From Macrosoma leucophasiata (Eukaryota; Arthropoda; Insecta; Lepidoptera; Hedylidae), in assembly GCA_036365455.1 (NCBI GenBank), contig JAWQUS010000010.1, positions 11,912,501-11,976,500 on the forward strand: a DNA stretch of 64,000 bases, written 5' to 3'. The notes under the pieces are model-generated. The model saw only the letters and a program-made list of their open reading frames with translations. It ran no database searches and was not told where the DNA came from. This document shows positions 33,731 through 45,955 of the stretch, in pieces. Position 1 is the stretch's first letter. The number at the start of each line of letters is the position of its first letter. A program made the translations under genes and the position numbers.

Positions 33731-36700
33731 ATGATTAAAATAAGTACATGTTTAGCAAGAAATTTCTGGTCTAATGAGGCGCGTCTGAACGTTCAGCGAC
33801 TTACAAATTTTAGTAGCAATGTGCACAAAACTAAGTTGCCTTCTGTGGAACAGATATTAGTTAACTTAAATGTAGAACATAATGAACGTCTAGCGCAGTA
33901 TCGTCAATTGGAACGTAACAGCAACCATAATAACGGACAACATCTTGCACCAAAAAACATATCAGGCCTTACGAATACCATCTCTCGTTCGTTTTTGTTT
34001 CATCGCAATGATAAACCACAAAAACAAAATAAACGCATCCCAAAATTAGTTCTGTTACAAAATCCATTTCGTTGGCTTATGAATAAATTTGACTTCAGTG
34101 TGTTAAGAAAAGTATGGGATCCTTCATTTCAGGAGAAAGATTTTAAATTCGGCACTACTCAGGTAAAATTATTGGACTAATTTTGTACAATATTCTTATA
34201 CTACTTATATACTACTTTAATCGGAGTATTTTTTTATGTTAATATGCGAGTAATAATGGTCTAGAGTTTATAATAGTAGGCTACTGTTGCTAGGTTTGAG
34301 GTACCTACCAGATTCTACTTGTGATGATTTTGGGATTATGGTTTTTCTACTATCTGAGTGAATTTCAACAACTACGATTTTTGCCTAATTTTGGTGGAAA
34401 TTTTTGTTTTTCAATTTATCAGTAATCCTTATTATTTATTTTCAAGAAATACCTATTGAGTTATATAAAATGTAAGAGAAATCTATTTAATACTTAAAAC
34501 TTCTAATATATTGTCAACACCGGAATTTGTAAGACACCAAAATTGATTCCTGGCTCCAAAATTAGTAAATATGGCAACAAAATTGTTTTACTACAACGTA
34601 ATTTTAATTAATCAATAAATCCTCATAATTTTAGTGAATTAACATTTTATTAAAATGTTTATTCACTTTCTCTTTCCTTTTTTTCGCAATTTTTCTAGTT
34701 TGTGTTGTGTGTTGTTTGGTAATCAAACCAATTTTTTTTCTTTTCTTCTCCTTTCAGCAACCCTTTTCCTCTCCAAGTACTCCGCGTGTGTTAACTTCGA
34801 CTTTTTCCTAGCATGCAGAAATATTAATAATTTTGGTGTAGCTGAACAATTCTTGTCATACGTAAAACACCACCAAAATCACCAAAATTGAAGTACCAAA
34901 ATTAGAAACTTATATAAAATATTTATTTAAAAAAAATATCACTAAACATACAATAATTATAATGGTTGGGGAAAAAGTCTTTTCGCATTATAGGATATAT
35001 GAACTTGTAATAAAATATCTTTGGCTGTAGTATTTGTATCTGGCTGGTTTTGGTATCATTGAAAGTTAAAATTTTAAAGAACATAATTCCAAATTTAACT
35101 TAGGCAAATGTGTGATTTTCATTTGTTTTTCGTACTGTCAAGATGAGTGAATCTAATGAAGAAATTCGATACATTTTAAAATTTTACTACAAAAAAGGTA
35201 AAAATGCAACGCAAGCCGCGAAAAAAATTTGCAATGTTTATGGACCTAGTGCAGTGTCTGTGAGAGTAGCACAAATTTGGTTTAAGCGTTTTCAATCCGG
35301 AAATTTTGATGTCAAAGATGCACCTCGCTCTGGTCGCCCTATTACGGATAAAATGGATGCCATTTTTGAAAAAGTGGAGCAAGATCGACATATCAGTAGT
35401 TACGACGTAGCTGAAGAACTGAGAATTGATCACAAAACAGTTTTAGTGCATTTGAAATAAGCTGGGTACAAAAAAGCTCGATATTTGGGTACCTCACGAG
35501 CTCACTGAAAGAAACCTAATGAACCGAGTACTCATTTGTGATTCTTTATTACGACGTAATGAAACCGAATAATTTTTGAAGAAGCTGATAACTGGTGATG
35601 AAAAGTGGATCGTGTTCGATAAGAACGTGCGAAAAAGGTCGTGGTCAAAGGCCGGTCAGGCTTCACAGACTGTGGCGAAACCCGAGTTAACTCGCAATAA
35701 GGTGATGTTGTGTGTGTGGTGGGATTGGAAGGGCATTATTCATTATGAGCTATTACCACCAGGCAGGACTATCGATTCTGAACTCTACTGCGAACAACTG
35801 ATGAGATTAAAGCAAGAAGTTGAGAGAAAGCGGCCGGAATTGATCAACAGAAGGGGTGTGGTGTTTCATCATGATAACGCTAGACCTCACACATCTATAG
35901 CCACTCAGCAAAAATTAAGAGAGTTTGGCTGGGAGGTGTTAATGCATCCGCCGTATAGTCCTGACCTTGCACCTTCAGATTTCCACCTGTTTCGGTCTCT
36001 TCAGAATTCTTTATGCAATGTTAGGTTAACATCACGAGAGGACTGCCAAATACACTTGTCGCGGTATTTTGATGAGAAGTCCCAAAATTTTTATAGCAAT
36101 GGGATCATGTCCCTACCTACAAGATGGCAAAAGGTTCTCGAACAAAATGGTACAAACATGCTTTAGTTAAATTTAAATAAACCATATTAAAAAATGTTTT
36201 GGATTATCTTAAAAAATGCGAAGAAACTTTTTCCCCAACCTTATATTTGTGTCATTTTGAAATGATACCAAACCTTTATATTATAAATATGTATTACAAC
36301 ACATACTATTAAAAGGAACGATTTAAAACATCACACCAATATTGCACTTTTTTGTCCGATTACTTTGAAAAGACTTACGTTTTTGACGGGAAATAACAAC
36401 AAGATAGCACGAAACTGTCATTGCTCCCCGTGAGCATCCTACTAAACGAAGAGACTGGAGGAAATGTCATCCATAAGGATGTATTGTGTACGAGCTAATT
36501 AATGATTTTATTATGCCCACCAAAATTTTAGATTTCGCGCGGTCAGTCCTTTTTGATTCCCTCTAGGATAAAGTATTGCACTTAATAAAAAAATAAAATT
36601 GCCGTCGAATAGAATAACTAACGCTAAATAGAAATAACATTAATTATTTCTGGTAAACCAGTGTAGTTTCGTTTAAACGGTGGTTAATACAAGAAAAACA

Positions 36701-37705
36701 GATTGTAGACGCGCCACCAAATTTAGAAACATGGGAAACATTTTGTTTTTTCTCTAATTTCCTAAATATTTTCTAGAAATATATTGATGGCCTCATCAAG
36801 AAATATAACTCTATTTTCCTAAAAATATAAACTGTTTTACATATCGCTTCTTTACAAGAATAATGTGACATTTCATATAGAACGATTTAGATGAAATTTC
36901 ACGTTATTCTTGTAAGAATAATGTTGCATTTCATAAAGAACGATTTAAATGAAATGTCACATTATTCTTGTAAAGAGGCGATATATGTAGTTTAAGATAT
37001 GTATTTCAGCGACGCCGTCTAAAATTTATGCTTGAGAAATTCACCATGTATGATTTTAATCAATGTTATTTATTTATGCAATGTTTGCTAGAAAAAACCG
37101 TAGCGTTTAGTTGATTTTGTTCAGATCCTTGACAAAAAATAGTAATATTCTTGTTGTAAATAGGCAATATCTCGAGTAACGCACGTGATAAGTGAAGGCC
37201 AGTACAGCGAATTAAACGGTCTGCTAACGAAACCAGCTTATTTAAGCTTGATGCGCGAGCTAGACCGCAACTGGAACGAGAAACAACGGAGTCTGTTAGC
37301 TTTAAAACGTGAAGACATCCAAATTTCTTCGCCACTAAAAGTGTACTTCATAAGAATAGCCGGTATGAATTAAACAAATCAATAAACAACATTAAACAAT
37401 TAGTAGTTAGGAGATTTGTGAATAAATAACATCGACTATCATCATTAAAAATCTTTCATTAGCGATAAGATATTTTTAAGTGTAGGTAAATCTAAATAAT
37501 TATAAAGTGTAATTTTCCAGATAAGAGATACTGTGACGTGGACATGGCTTTCCTTGCGTTAAAGTGGACTCCTGTTAACAATATCGACACGCTACTGTTT
37601 ACCGAAATATTCGCCAGATTCCATCGCGAATATACACCTCATTGTATTCCGGAATGGACTATAGCTTACTTTAAAGTGGTTCGATTCGAAATAGTACGGC
37701 GTTGA
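33731..37705 (+). CDS. MAIP1: m-AAA protease-interacting protein 1 (MAIP1), mitochondrial
   Basis: MAIP1 binds the m-AAA protease in the mitochondrial matrix and, in mammals, helps sort the calcium uniporter regulator EMRE. Exons 33731-34162, 37164-37362 and 37521-37705 join in phase to 271 residues (human about 291). The N-terminus is rich in R, K, S and N with few acids (MIKISTCLARNFWSN), fitting a matrix presequence. The conserved C-terminal half is recognisable by WDPSFQEKDFKFGTTQAI, VISEGQYSELNGLL, ARFHREYTPHCIPEWTIAYF. The start is the ATG immediately after the TTTTTCAG acceptor at 33730. Intron 34163-37163 contains the second mariner and a foldback element. Polyadenylation signal at 37740. 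Convergent with DBT. The assignment is by remembered similarity to vertebrate MAIP1, which is clear in the last 130 residues and weak in the first half. Confidence 0.9.
34964..36240 (+). mobile_element. mariner-type DNA transposon, copy 2
   Basis: Same element as 8794-10073 with the same GGTTGGGGAAAAAGTC ends, 1,277 bases long. It lies in the first MAIP1 coding intron. The flanks are TATAAT at the left and TTATAT at the right, compatible with a TA target. Confidence 0.95.
35143..36166 (+). pseudogene. mariner transposase, multiply disrupted
   Basis: The N-terminal frame stops at 35458-35460 where copy 1 still reads through (LVHLK then stop). A 3-base gap follows, and a second stop interrupts the linker near 35571. 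The catalytic half, 35576-36166, stays open with TGDEKW, HHDNARPHT and SPDLAPSD all present. This copy cannot make a full transposase. It differs from copy 1 at few sites elsewhere. Confidence 0.9.
36241..36840 (+). other. MAIP1 intron segment, nothing recognised
   Basis: AT-rich intron sequence between the mariner and the foldback at 36841. No repeat or exon was supported. Confidence 0.4.
36841..36984. mobile_element. Foldback MITE in MAIP1 intron
   Basis: The outer ends ATATCGCTTCTTTACAAG and CTTGTAAAGAGGCGATAT pair. The inner parts repeat AGAATAATGT and AGAACGATTTA, so the whole 144 bases fold on themselves. It lies 180 bases before the MAIP1 exon at 37164. Confidence 0.75.
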
Positions 37706-37739
37706 ACTTTTCATAAAATATTTTTAAAAAAGCTGTGTA

Positions 37740-37745
37740 AATAAA
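37740..37745 (+). terminator. Polyadenylation signal of MAIP1
   Basis: AATAAA 35 bases after the MAIP1 stop, and 103 bases before the DBT stop on the other strand. Confidence 0.65.
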
Positions 37746-37847
37746 ACTGCCAATATTGTGTGAAATTGTTATTATTATTATAGTATAACATCAACTCAAA
37801 AATAAGCGAATAAAATGAAAATGTTCTAAAAGTGTAAAAAAGCGGGT

Positions 37848-40800
37848 CTACAGATCTAAGAGCAGCTTGTAAGGGTTTTCTAGATATTCTTTCAGTTGAT
37901 TTGAGAATCTTGCCATGGTCACTCCGTCCACCACTCTGTGGTCTGCCGACCAACTTACAGATAAAATATGTGCTTTTACCACGTTGCCTTCAGAGTCAAA
38001 TCTCGGCAGAGTCTGTAAAAAAAATAATTAAGCTTAAAGTAAACTCTTTACTTATTGCTAATTTTATGACCGGTCTGTTGACACCTTAAATACTACTTAA
38101 TTGAATTAACTATCTGTAAGTATATGTATTTATAACAAATCAAACAATATTTGTTTGCACTTAGTCACAATTGTCAGTGAATCGCAATCGAATAGCTTCG
38201 CTGTCTCACTCTAACCATTGCGTGCAGTCTGTTTTAGAGCAAGACTGCTAGTGAACCAATCGCGATGATGATTAATTACATTAGCAGATTTAGGCCGCTA
38301 TTCATATGGAACTTAAGTGACGACTTCAACCTATAGACATCTACACAAAAGCAAAAGTTAAGATGCAAAATATGCAGATGCGTTGCCACCCTGAGTTGTG
38401 TTGTTGTGTCTCTGTGATAGATATAACGGGGCCATCTAACAAGAACACGATAGTTCTGAACACAACCATTTGGCGGCGGATAGACTAGGTAATGCGGTAG
38501 TGCCGACCCCGGCGAGCTCCATCACTCTACCACTAGTAAAAAAAATATTTCTTAAAGTAGTGGCGAACGAGTAGGTATATAGTTCACATTGAAATTTTGC
38601 TATTTATACATTATGTATGTATGTATATATATATCTTCAAGTCCACTAAGTCCCTTACGGGATAGGCAGAAAGTGTAGAGATTTAGAGCATTTATAGAGA
38701 TTATTTATAAATGCCTAAATATCTCCGAAAAAGAAACATTGCCTAAGCCCCGTTGTATCTACTACAAATTACAGAGTTGTACCATAACTCTGTTTATCGT
38801 TTGTGTATTCCTTTTCTTCGAAGAAATAGAGCTAAGATCATGCATTAATTAATTGATTTTAAAGTTAATGCATGATTTTCTTACCTGGATTCTACCTAAC
38901 GCTCCAATCGACACTTGAGGCGGGAAAATAACTGGTTTGGTATACGTGCCACCCACCTGTAACTCAAAACATCGGTGTTAATTTATGTGTTCAAATGTAA
39001 AGTCTTATTGAAAATGTCGTTTATCAACGAATTATGAAAAAATAATAAGTACAGAAAGATAGTTTTACAACACAGATAAGCTCTTCGTTCTGTCTAATGA
39101 TTTTCAAAACATTGGACTGTCTATCTTCTCTTTATTCTTCCAAATAGGAATTTGGATATAAAGTTACAAAATAATAAAAAGATATTTAGTAGCAAATTTA
39201 GTAAAGGAACAGGTACTCACAATGCCTATGTTAGATATAGTAAAAGTTCCTCCTGTTAAATCCGCAAGTCCGAGTTGACCTTTAGATCCTTTATCTTGCA
39301 AATTGTTAAGTTCTTTCGCTATTTCGATAATGTTTTTACTTTGAACATTCTGAAAAATATTTAATGGTGTGATTACTTGTCACAGAATTTCGCAATTTCA
39401 GAAAGCTGACAATTTCACTAACCTATTTGTTTTGTAATCTTTTTAAATTCTAACAATAATAAGAGCACGACTCCACTTCTAATATTATCATCGTAGCTAC
39501 CACATACAACGTCACTTTACGCTTGTATTTCCTAACGCCACGAATGGGTATTCGCAGCGTCGAACTGACCATAATATAGTGTGGTGTTTGCAGGTCAGCT
39601 CCCAGCCTATTCAGGACTCCACGGATCTGGCTTGTTGTGCTTGCTGCAAGCTTCTGCCGTAGGACAGTTTTAGACAAAGAGTGTGTAAGAAACTATCGAG
39701 CCACTCTGGTTCTTCTAATCCAGTTCGAATCTACCTATTTATGATTTTTTATTTCACGGAAGGTAGCGCGAGCCTTAATAGGCTTCGGTAGTGTGAATAA
39801 AAATAAGTAATAGAACTCGGAGATGTCAGTACATCAACGAGCTCATTATCGAATGCCGAGGGCAACATGAAAAATAAAATAAGAATAAGCCTGATAGCAC
39901 TTACACCTCGACCCGAGGATCGAACTCAGGAGCCCAGCACCGTAGTAGTAGTGATCGACTATAGGTATTAATACTGAGACAGTTCTTCATTTAATATTTG
40001 GTAAAGCAAAACGCTGTATTCAGCGTTTAATGATAAACTTAGAAGTGAGACAAATGATTTTTGTCAGTTAGAAAATATGACATCGACTACATAACTAAAT
40101 CTGTTTAAAATTTAAACTTTAAAATATGTACTTCAAAACTTACTTTTATGACAGGCACTACCAAGCCATTAGGCGTATCCATAGCCACACCAATATTATG
40201 GCTTGCTTTAAATATGATATTTTCGCAGGCATTATCGAGACTGCTATTGAGTATCGGATGCGACAGGAGACTCTGCGATGCAGCTTTGATTATAATGGGC
40301 ATGTATGTTAATTTTACTCCTCGTTGTTGAGCTAAATTCTTAAGATTCTCTCGTGACTCTACTAGTTTCGTGACGTCGTACTCGTCACTGAACACAAAAT
40401 GTGGTATTTTCTGTAATAAAGATATATTATGTTAATATTTTATGTAGGTATTAAGTTCAAATTGTCATTATTAATAGCAGAATAATTACCATTGCTTCGG
40501 TCATTGATTTCACCATGGCTTTAGTGAATCCAGTTATTGGCACAATTTTGTCGTCCATTAACATTTCAGTTCTTGCACTAGCTTCTGTCACTGGTATTGA
40601 GATGGCTTCTACAGTAGATTGTGGTACATCATTAGATTTGTCAGAACTTATGTTCAAATGCGATAGAACATCTTCTTTCAATACTCTACCATTTCTACCA
40701 GTAGCATTTATTGTACTCAAGTCTACCTTAAATAGAGTTTTTAAAATATGTATGATACAATTTTATAATTCTGCTATGGAATGAAACTATTACAAAACAA

Positions 40801-43800
40801 ATCAATAACTACGCATATCTATAATATAAAAATAATTCGGGTTTTCCTTCCTGACGCTATAACTCCAGAACGCACGAACCGATTTCCACGGTTTTGCATT
40901 CGTTGGAAAGGTCTCGGGTTCCGTGAGGTTTATAGCAAATATTTTTTTTTATTATAAAACGACATCCACGCGGGCGAAGCCGCGGACAACAGCTAGTTAT
41001 AATATAATTTATTTACTGTGACAGTCAATAGTAAATGATAATGTTGTATGTATTTATTATAGTTTTCTTTGATTGGGATGATTTGTTATTTTTGTAATTC
41101 AAAACAAAATACAGCGATATTATATTTTGAACTTTTATCTTAAAATATTGGGTTCGTTTTTATTATATTTCATTGTGAGAAGTGAATTAATATTTAGGTA
41201 GTTCATGATTATGCTTATTTATAACCGTCTCTTCCTCACTTTGAACTGTGCAGCGATTCTTCTTACAGCCGGTGTGGTTAAAACTTTAACTTTTTGACCA
41301 ATTTTATTTTCACTGATAGTTGTCTGTTTGGATTTCTCTTCCGATTGCGTCTCGTTATCTGTGGATGCGATAAAAATACATTCTAACATAATCTTAAATA
41401 ATAAGCATGAAACCTTGAAACCAATACCTATGAGATATTACAAGTACTTTACAAATGTGGGACACATACGAATGAAATATTTTTTAATTACTCTTTATGG
41501 CTTAAGGCTGTAGAATATTGGCCTAACTGTACTGTCATAATTAATAATAATAATAAGAAATATAATAAATAATCTTTATTTCTATATCAAAATGTTTTAT
41601 GACACAAATAGGCTGGAGTCCCCTTTTAAGCATTGTAAAATGCCTGTGCCAGAGGGCTCCGCTCTTCTAATTTACAATTCTTTCGTTAGATTTATTTTTT
41701 ACTGTTACAATAGGTACCTACCAGTGATAGAATAAGTTCTATCGAAGAAATATCTATATAAATAATTATATCACGTTCGTTTTCTTTAGACTGTGATTAT
41801 ATGTACTTATTTTATTTTTTAATTTAAGGAAAGGAAAAGTTTTAGATTAATCTGTGAAGATCAGACGTTTTAAATTACTTAACAAATTAATTTAAACATC
41901 GAAGGATTGGGATTAACCTTGTTCAGTTGCGTCGTCAACTTGAATATCAACGAGTGGTTGTCCAACGAGAGCAGTTTGATCGACCTCATGGTAAAGTCTT
42001 GTAACGATCCCATCGTATCGACTTGTTATGGTAACCGCTGCTTTATCACTCTGAACTTCACAGATGTTATCAAATTGTTGTACTTTATCACCAACTTTTA
42101 CAAACCTGTGAACAATGGACAATTTAAAACAAAGAATGAATTTTTATTTTTATTGAAATAACAACAGAACTTAACAATGAAATACAGATACAGTTTTATT
42201 AGAGTTAATCAATGCAGTAGGCGTAGGCGCAACTGAATTTATTATGATTCCTGCCTCTAAATTATATTGTCCAGTACCATCATCAGATATACTGTAGGCT
42301 TGAGTTAAAATATCTGAGACCTCAGGAGGTACAACAATAAGTGGATTTCGATTTCGGTTTGAATGTGAACGGTTATGATAATAAATGTATAATAATAAAC
42401 GTTCACATTAAAACCGAAATCGAAACGCACTTATCGTAATTATAATGAATTAAATAGTAAATTGAAGTATTTCTTACCATTCTTTAACGACAACTTCTCT
42501 TATACCTTCACCGATGTCGGAAAGTTTAAATGCAACTGTCTTATTGAATACATCAGTTGTATGTAACCATCGTTGGTTGAATTTGTTTTCTTCTAAGGAA
42601 CATTGAAGAACTGCATTTGTATGACACTCCAGTTGACGCCCTTTCTGATTCATATCAAAATCATTGTATGAAATGTATTAAAAGTAATGGATATAATTAC
42701 TAATTTGAAAAACAACTATTTAAAAACTGAAGCAGACAAATCTAAGAGATACATTAGGTATATCAAATGCTTATTCAAAATAGAATAGAATGGATCCCGA
42801 AAAATGCACAATTTGAACTCAATAGGTATTTGAAGTACGAGTATATTTTAAAAATCCTCCAGGTCAGAATCCAGATCAGATTAGAAGTTAGCTGACACTG
42901 AACTATGGCTTCTAAAATTATAGGTCTGTATCTTTAATGCCTGCAGCAATTAACTTAACACGATGAGAGTACTTTAGGATCATTTCCTTACACACTATAG
43001 ATTTATTATCTAACTAGCTGTGCCCGTGACTTCGTCCACGTGAGAAAAAATATGATTGTTCAGTATCTACCCGGACGAAGTCGTGGGAGCAACTAGTATA
43101 AAAGTAGCCTAAGTTACTCCTTATTACATCAGCCATCCGCCAGTGAAAGTCCCGTCAAAATCGGAGGCACTCAAATTCTATGTATTTGAATGTAGGTATG
43201 TATGTATGGTTGTATGGAGATAAAAGTAGCCTAAGTTACTCCTTATTACATCAGCTACCTATCCGTGGAAGTCCCGTCAAAGTCGGATACACAACAGTTC
43301 TACTTATTTGTATGTAGGTATGTTTGTATGTATGGATGTATGGAGATAAAAGTAGCCTAAGTTACTCCTTATTACATCAGCTATCTACCCGTGGAATACA
43401 CTTCAATTCTACTTATTTGTATGTAGGTATGTATGTATGGATGTATGGAGATAAAAGTCCCGTCACAATCGGTCCAGCCGTTCCCAAGATTAGCCCCGCC
43501 AAACAGACAGACAGACAGACAAAAATTGTAAAAAGTGTTGTTTTGGTATATGTTCCGTGTATACATACATATGCATTTAGTAAAAAGCGGTTATTTAAAT
43601 ATGTATTACAAACAGACACTCCAATTTTATTTATTTGTTTAGATTTATTATGGAAGGTAATATACAACAAAAGATCTAAAAATCTGTGAAAATTTTAAGC
43701 GTCTACTTGCTACCGTTATTATCGAGCAAAAATATTCGAAAAAAAAACACGTTTATTGTATGCTCCCTTGGACCTTAACTTTATCATTTTCTTATTTTTA

Positions 43801-45955
43801 GTAATTAATTTTCTTTTTATAGCGATAACAGAAATACATAATTTATGAAAATGTTAGCTTTCTAGCTATCACTATTTATGAGATACAGCCTGGTGACAGA
43901 CAGACGGACGGACGGACGGACAGATAGACAGACAGACAGACAGCGGAGGATTAGTAATCCGTAGGGTCCGTTTTTACTTTTTAGGTACGAAACCCCCTAA
44001 AAGATAGAACTAAGACATACAGACACATACAGAATAGCTTAAAAATATTCGATATGATTCTTTAAATTGACCTAACTTTTTAATTTCTGAACCGATTCAC
44101 ATGAAACAAACACTAAATGTTAAGTGAAATTTACCACAATATATTAGTGATCACATGAAACAAACACTAAATGTTAAGTGAAATTTACCGCAAATCGAAT
44201 AAGCCGTTTCTTTCTGAAATTAGGGTGCACAAACACACAAGCAAACAGACATTTTTTTGGGATAAAAAGTACCCAGTGTTGTGCGCCAAAGGTTAAAGTA
44301 TAATCATACCAAGTTTCATTGTAATCGGACCGGTAGTTTTTATGTGATGCTTGAACAAACAGACAAACAGACAGACAGACAGATAGACAAAAAAATCTAG
44401 TAACATCCCCTGGTATTTATTTTTTTAATATTTTTAGTGTACAGAATTCACACTTCTACAGTTTTATTATAAGTATAGATAAAGCTATGTTACACACATT
44501 ACAATGCATATTATTATATGTATATGTGTAGATATATTATATTAATATCATCAATCAAAGACATCATACCATATAAGAATCTTCCTAGTCTAAAATGTAC
44601 GAAATTATTATCTTCACTCAGCAAATGAGTTCGTTAATTTGCCTAAAAATGATAAGATTCTGTCTTATCTTAATTACCTATTACGTGAAAAGATATGAAT
44701 TTTGTAATAAATATACTCTTTTCACCACTATATGAATTATATTTACAAACACGTGACAAATGTAGGCACATTATATTCTTTTAAGTACCTACTATAATTT
44801 ATTACAAGAATTACTTAATGTACTTGCATTGTATCAAAGTTTAGAACTGTTTATCAGTTTCCTAATTTTCATGAATCATTACTTACATCAAAAAAATACG
44901 TTTTCTTATTAAAATAATTTGCTTACAAACTTACTAATTACAATGTTGTTTTGTAAGTTATGCAATTGATGTAAAGTAGGTCTGTACCAGTGGCAGTCAC
45001 GGACGAATATTTGTTTGTATGTATGTATCTTCGCGCCAGGTCCCTAACAAGGTAGGTAGAGAGTGTAGAGCGCCAGATATCCCGGTCCTGATATACCTCT
45101 CGTGCCTCATCTACTTTCATTTCTCTCTTCATACATGCACGCCGATTCCTAAGACTTTTGACCGCACCATCAGACAGAACTCATCCTATTTGGTCGTGGT
45201 AGGTCAGCCTTGGTCAATATTTGTAGTATATCATGATTATAGAGCAACACACACAACAAAAATCGTCTATTGCTACCAAACTAACACCTAGGCTTTAAGA
45301 AAATACATAAACAATTTCACGCACATATTTAAACATCTCGGCCCACTTGGGCTTGTACTTTGACAGAGGAGAAAGCCTGCATATGGCTACTCCCCTCCGG
45401 TCCGCCGCGGCCGGTGGCCCGTGTTGCTCTATGATCATGATAGATGGTACAATCCCAATTTTTATATGATAACTATCCTTAGTATAAAGTAAATAGCGGT
45501 CCCGGCAAACTTCGTAAAGCCTTTAAATTGGTATACTTAAATAACCTACATACCGACAGCAGAGCCATCTGCCGGACTGATTTGTGAATATAAACCACCC
45601 AGGGCGCCACCCAAACGCATACAAAAATTTCATTCAAATCGGTTCAGCCGTTTAGGAGGAGTTCAGTGACATACACACGCACATAATAATGATATATAGA
45701 TATTAATATGTGTAGTAAAATAAAATTATTAAACACCTCCTTAAATTCCATATTATAATATTGATTAAACATGATTCGCTAAAATCATATACAACTTTAA
45801 GTGAATATTATGAGAATCCATATATGCAAATAATTTAAATATTGAATTAAATAACAAACTATGGTCACACTTACATTTTGCGCTGATAGACATAGTTGCC
45901 GGCATTTAGTAACATTGCGTAAATTCACTGTCCACTTGTTTACTCGTAGTGCCAT
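37848..45955 (-). CDS. Dbt: Lipoamide acyltransferase (E2) of branched-chain alpha-keto acid dehydrogenase
   Basis: E2 transfers acyl groups from its lipoyl arm to CoA in valine, leucine and isoleucine breakdown in the mitochondrial matrix, and forms the complex core. Nine exons, 45955-45875, 42644-42478, 42105-41918, 41358-41240, 40726-40490, 40410-40144, 39349-39221, 38956-38885 and 38012-37848, join in phase to 474 residues (human 482). In order: a basic mitochondrial presequence; a lipoyl domain starting [12 protein letters not shown] with lipoyl lysine K104 in QSDKAAV; an E3-binding domain at about 174-208 ([11 protein letters not shown]...[12 protein letters not shown]); and a catalytic domain from about 260 to the end with [31 protein letters not shown] and the active-site motif DHRVVDG (H445, D449). 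The PYKLLLDL end matches the family. Introns carry a Helitron, foldbacks and tandem repeats. Nothing suggests inactivation. Confidence 0.97.
38310..38532 (-). repeat. Family B repeat, copy, in DBT last intron
   Basis: Contains TGCAGATGCGTTGCCACC and CACAACCATTTGGCGGCGGA blocks of family B in reverse orientation, more diverged at its left end. Confidence 0.65.
40818..40996 (+). mobile_element. Short non-autonomous Helitron in DBT intron
   Basis: 179 bases starting TCTATAATATAAAAATAATT after A and ending ACAACAGCTAG before T. A CGCGG/CCGCG hairpin lies about 10 bases before the CTAG end, as Helitrons require. Confidence 0.8.
42337..42434. mobile_element. 98-base foldback in DBT intron
   Basis: Arms ATAAGTGGATTTCGATTTCG and its near-complement CGAAATCGAAACGCACTTAT flank a short AT-rich centre. 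It lies 44 bases downstream of the donor of DBT exon 2. Confidence 0.7.
43014..44479 (-). mobile_element. Possible Helitron-bounded composite block
   Basis: On the minus strand the block starts TCTATACTTATAATAAAACT and ends CACGGGCACAGCTAG before T, like other Helitrons here. Inside are a roughly 125-base tandem repeat (43098-43470) and (GACA)n runs at 43503-43519 and 43896-43941. It could be one element or several truncated ones side by side. It lies in DBT intron 1. Confidence 0.4.
43098..43470 (+). repeat. Tandem repeat, period about 125 bases, 3 units
   Basis: The motif AAAAGTAGCCTAAGTTACTC begins at about 43099, 43222 and 43348, separated by GTATGTATGGATGTATGGAG-type spacers. A fourth unit is truncated. 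Confidence 0.8.
45480..45705. repeat. Helitron- or LINE-like repeat fragment
   Basis: GCGGTCCCGGCAAACTTCG and TTCATTCAAATCGGTTCAGC with CGTTTAGGAGGAGTTCAGTG are typical of dispersed insect repeats. Class not decided. Confidence 0.45.
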
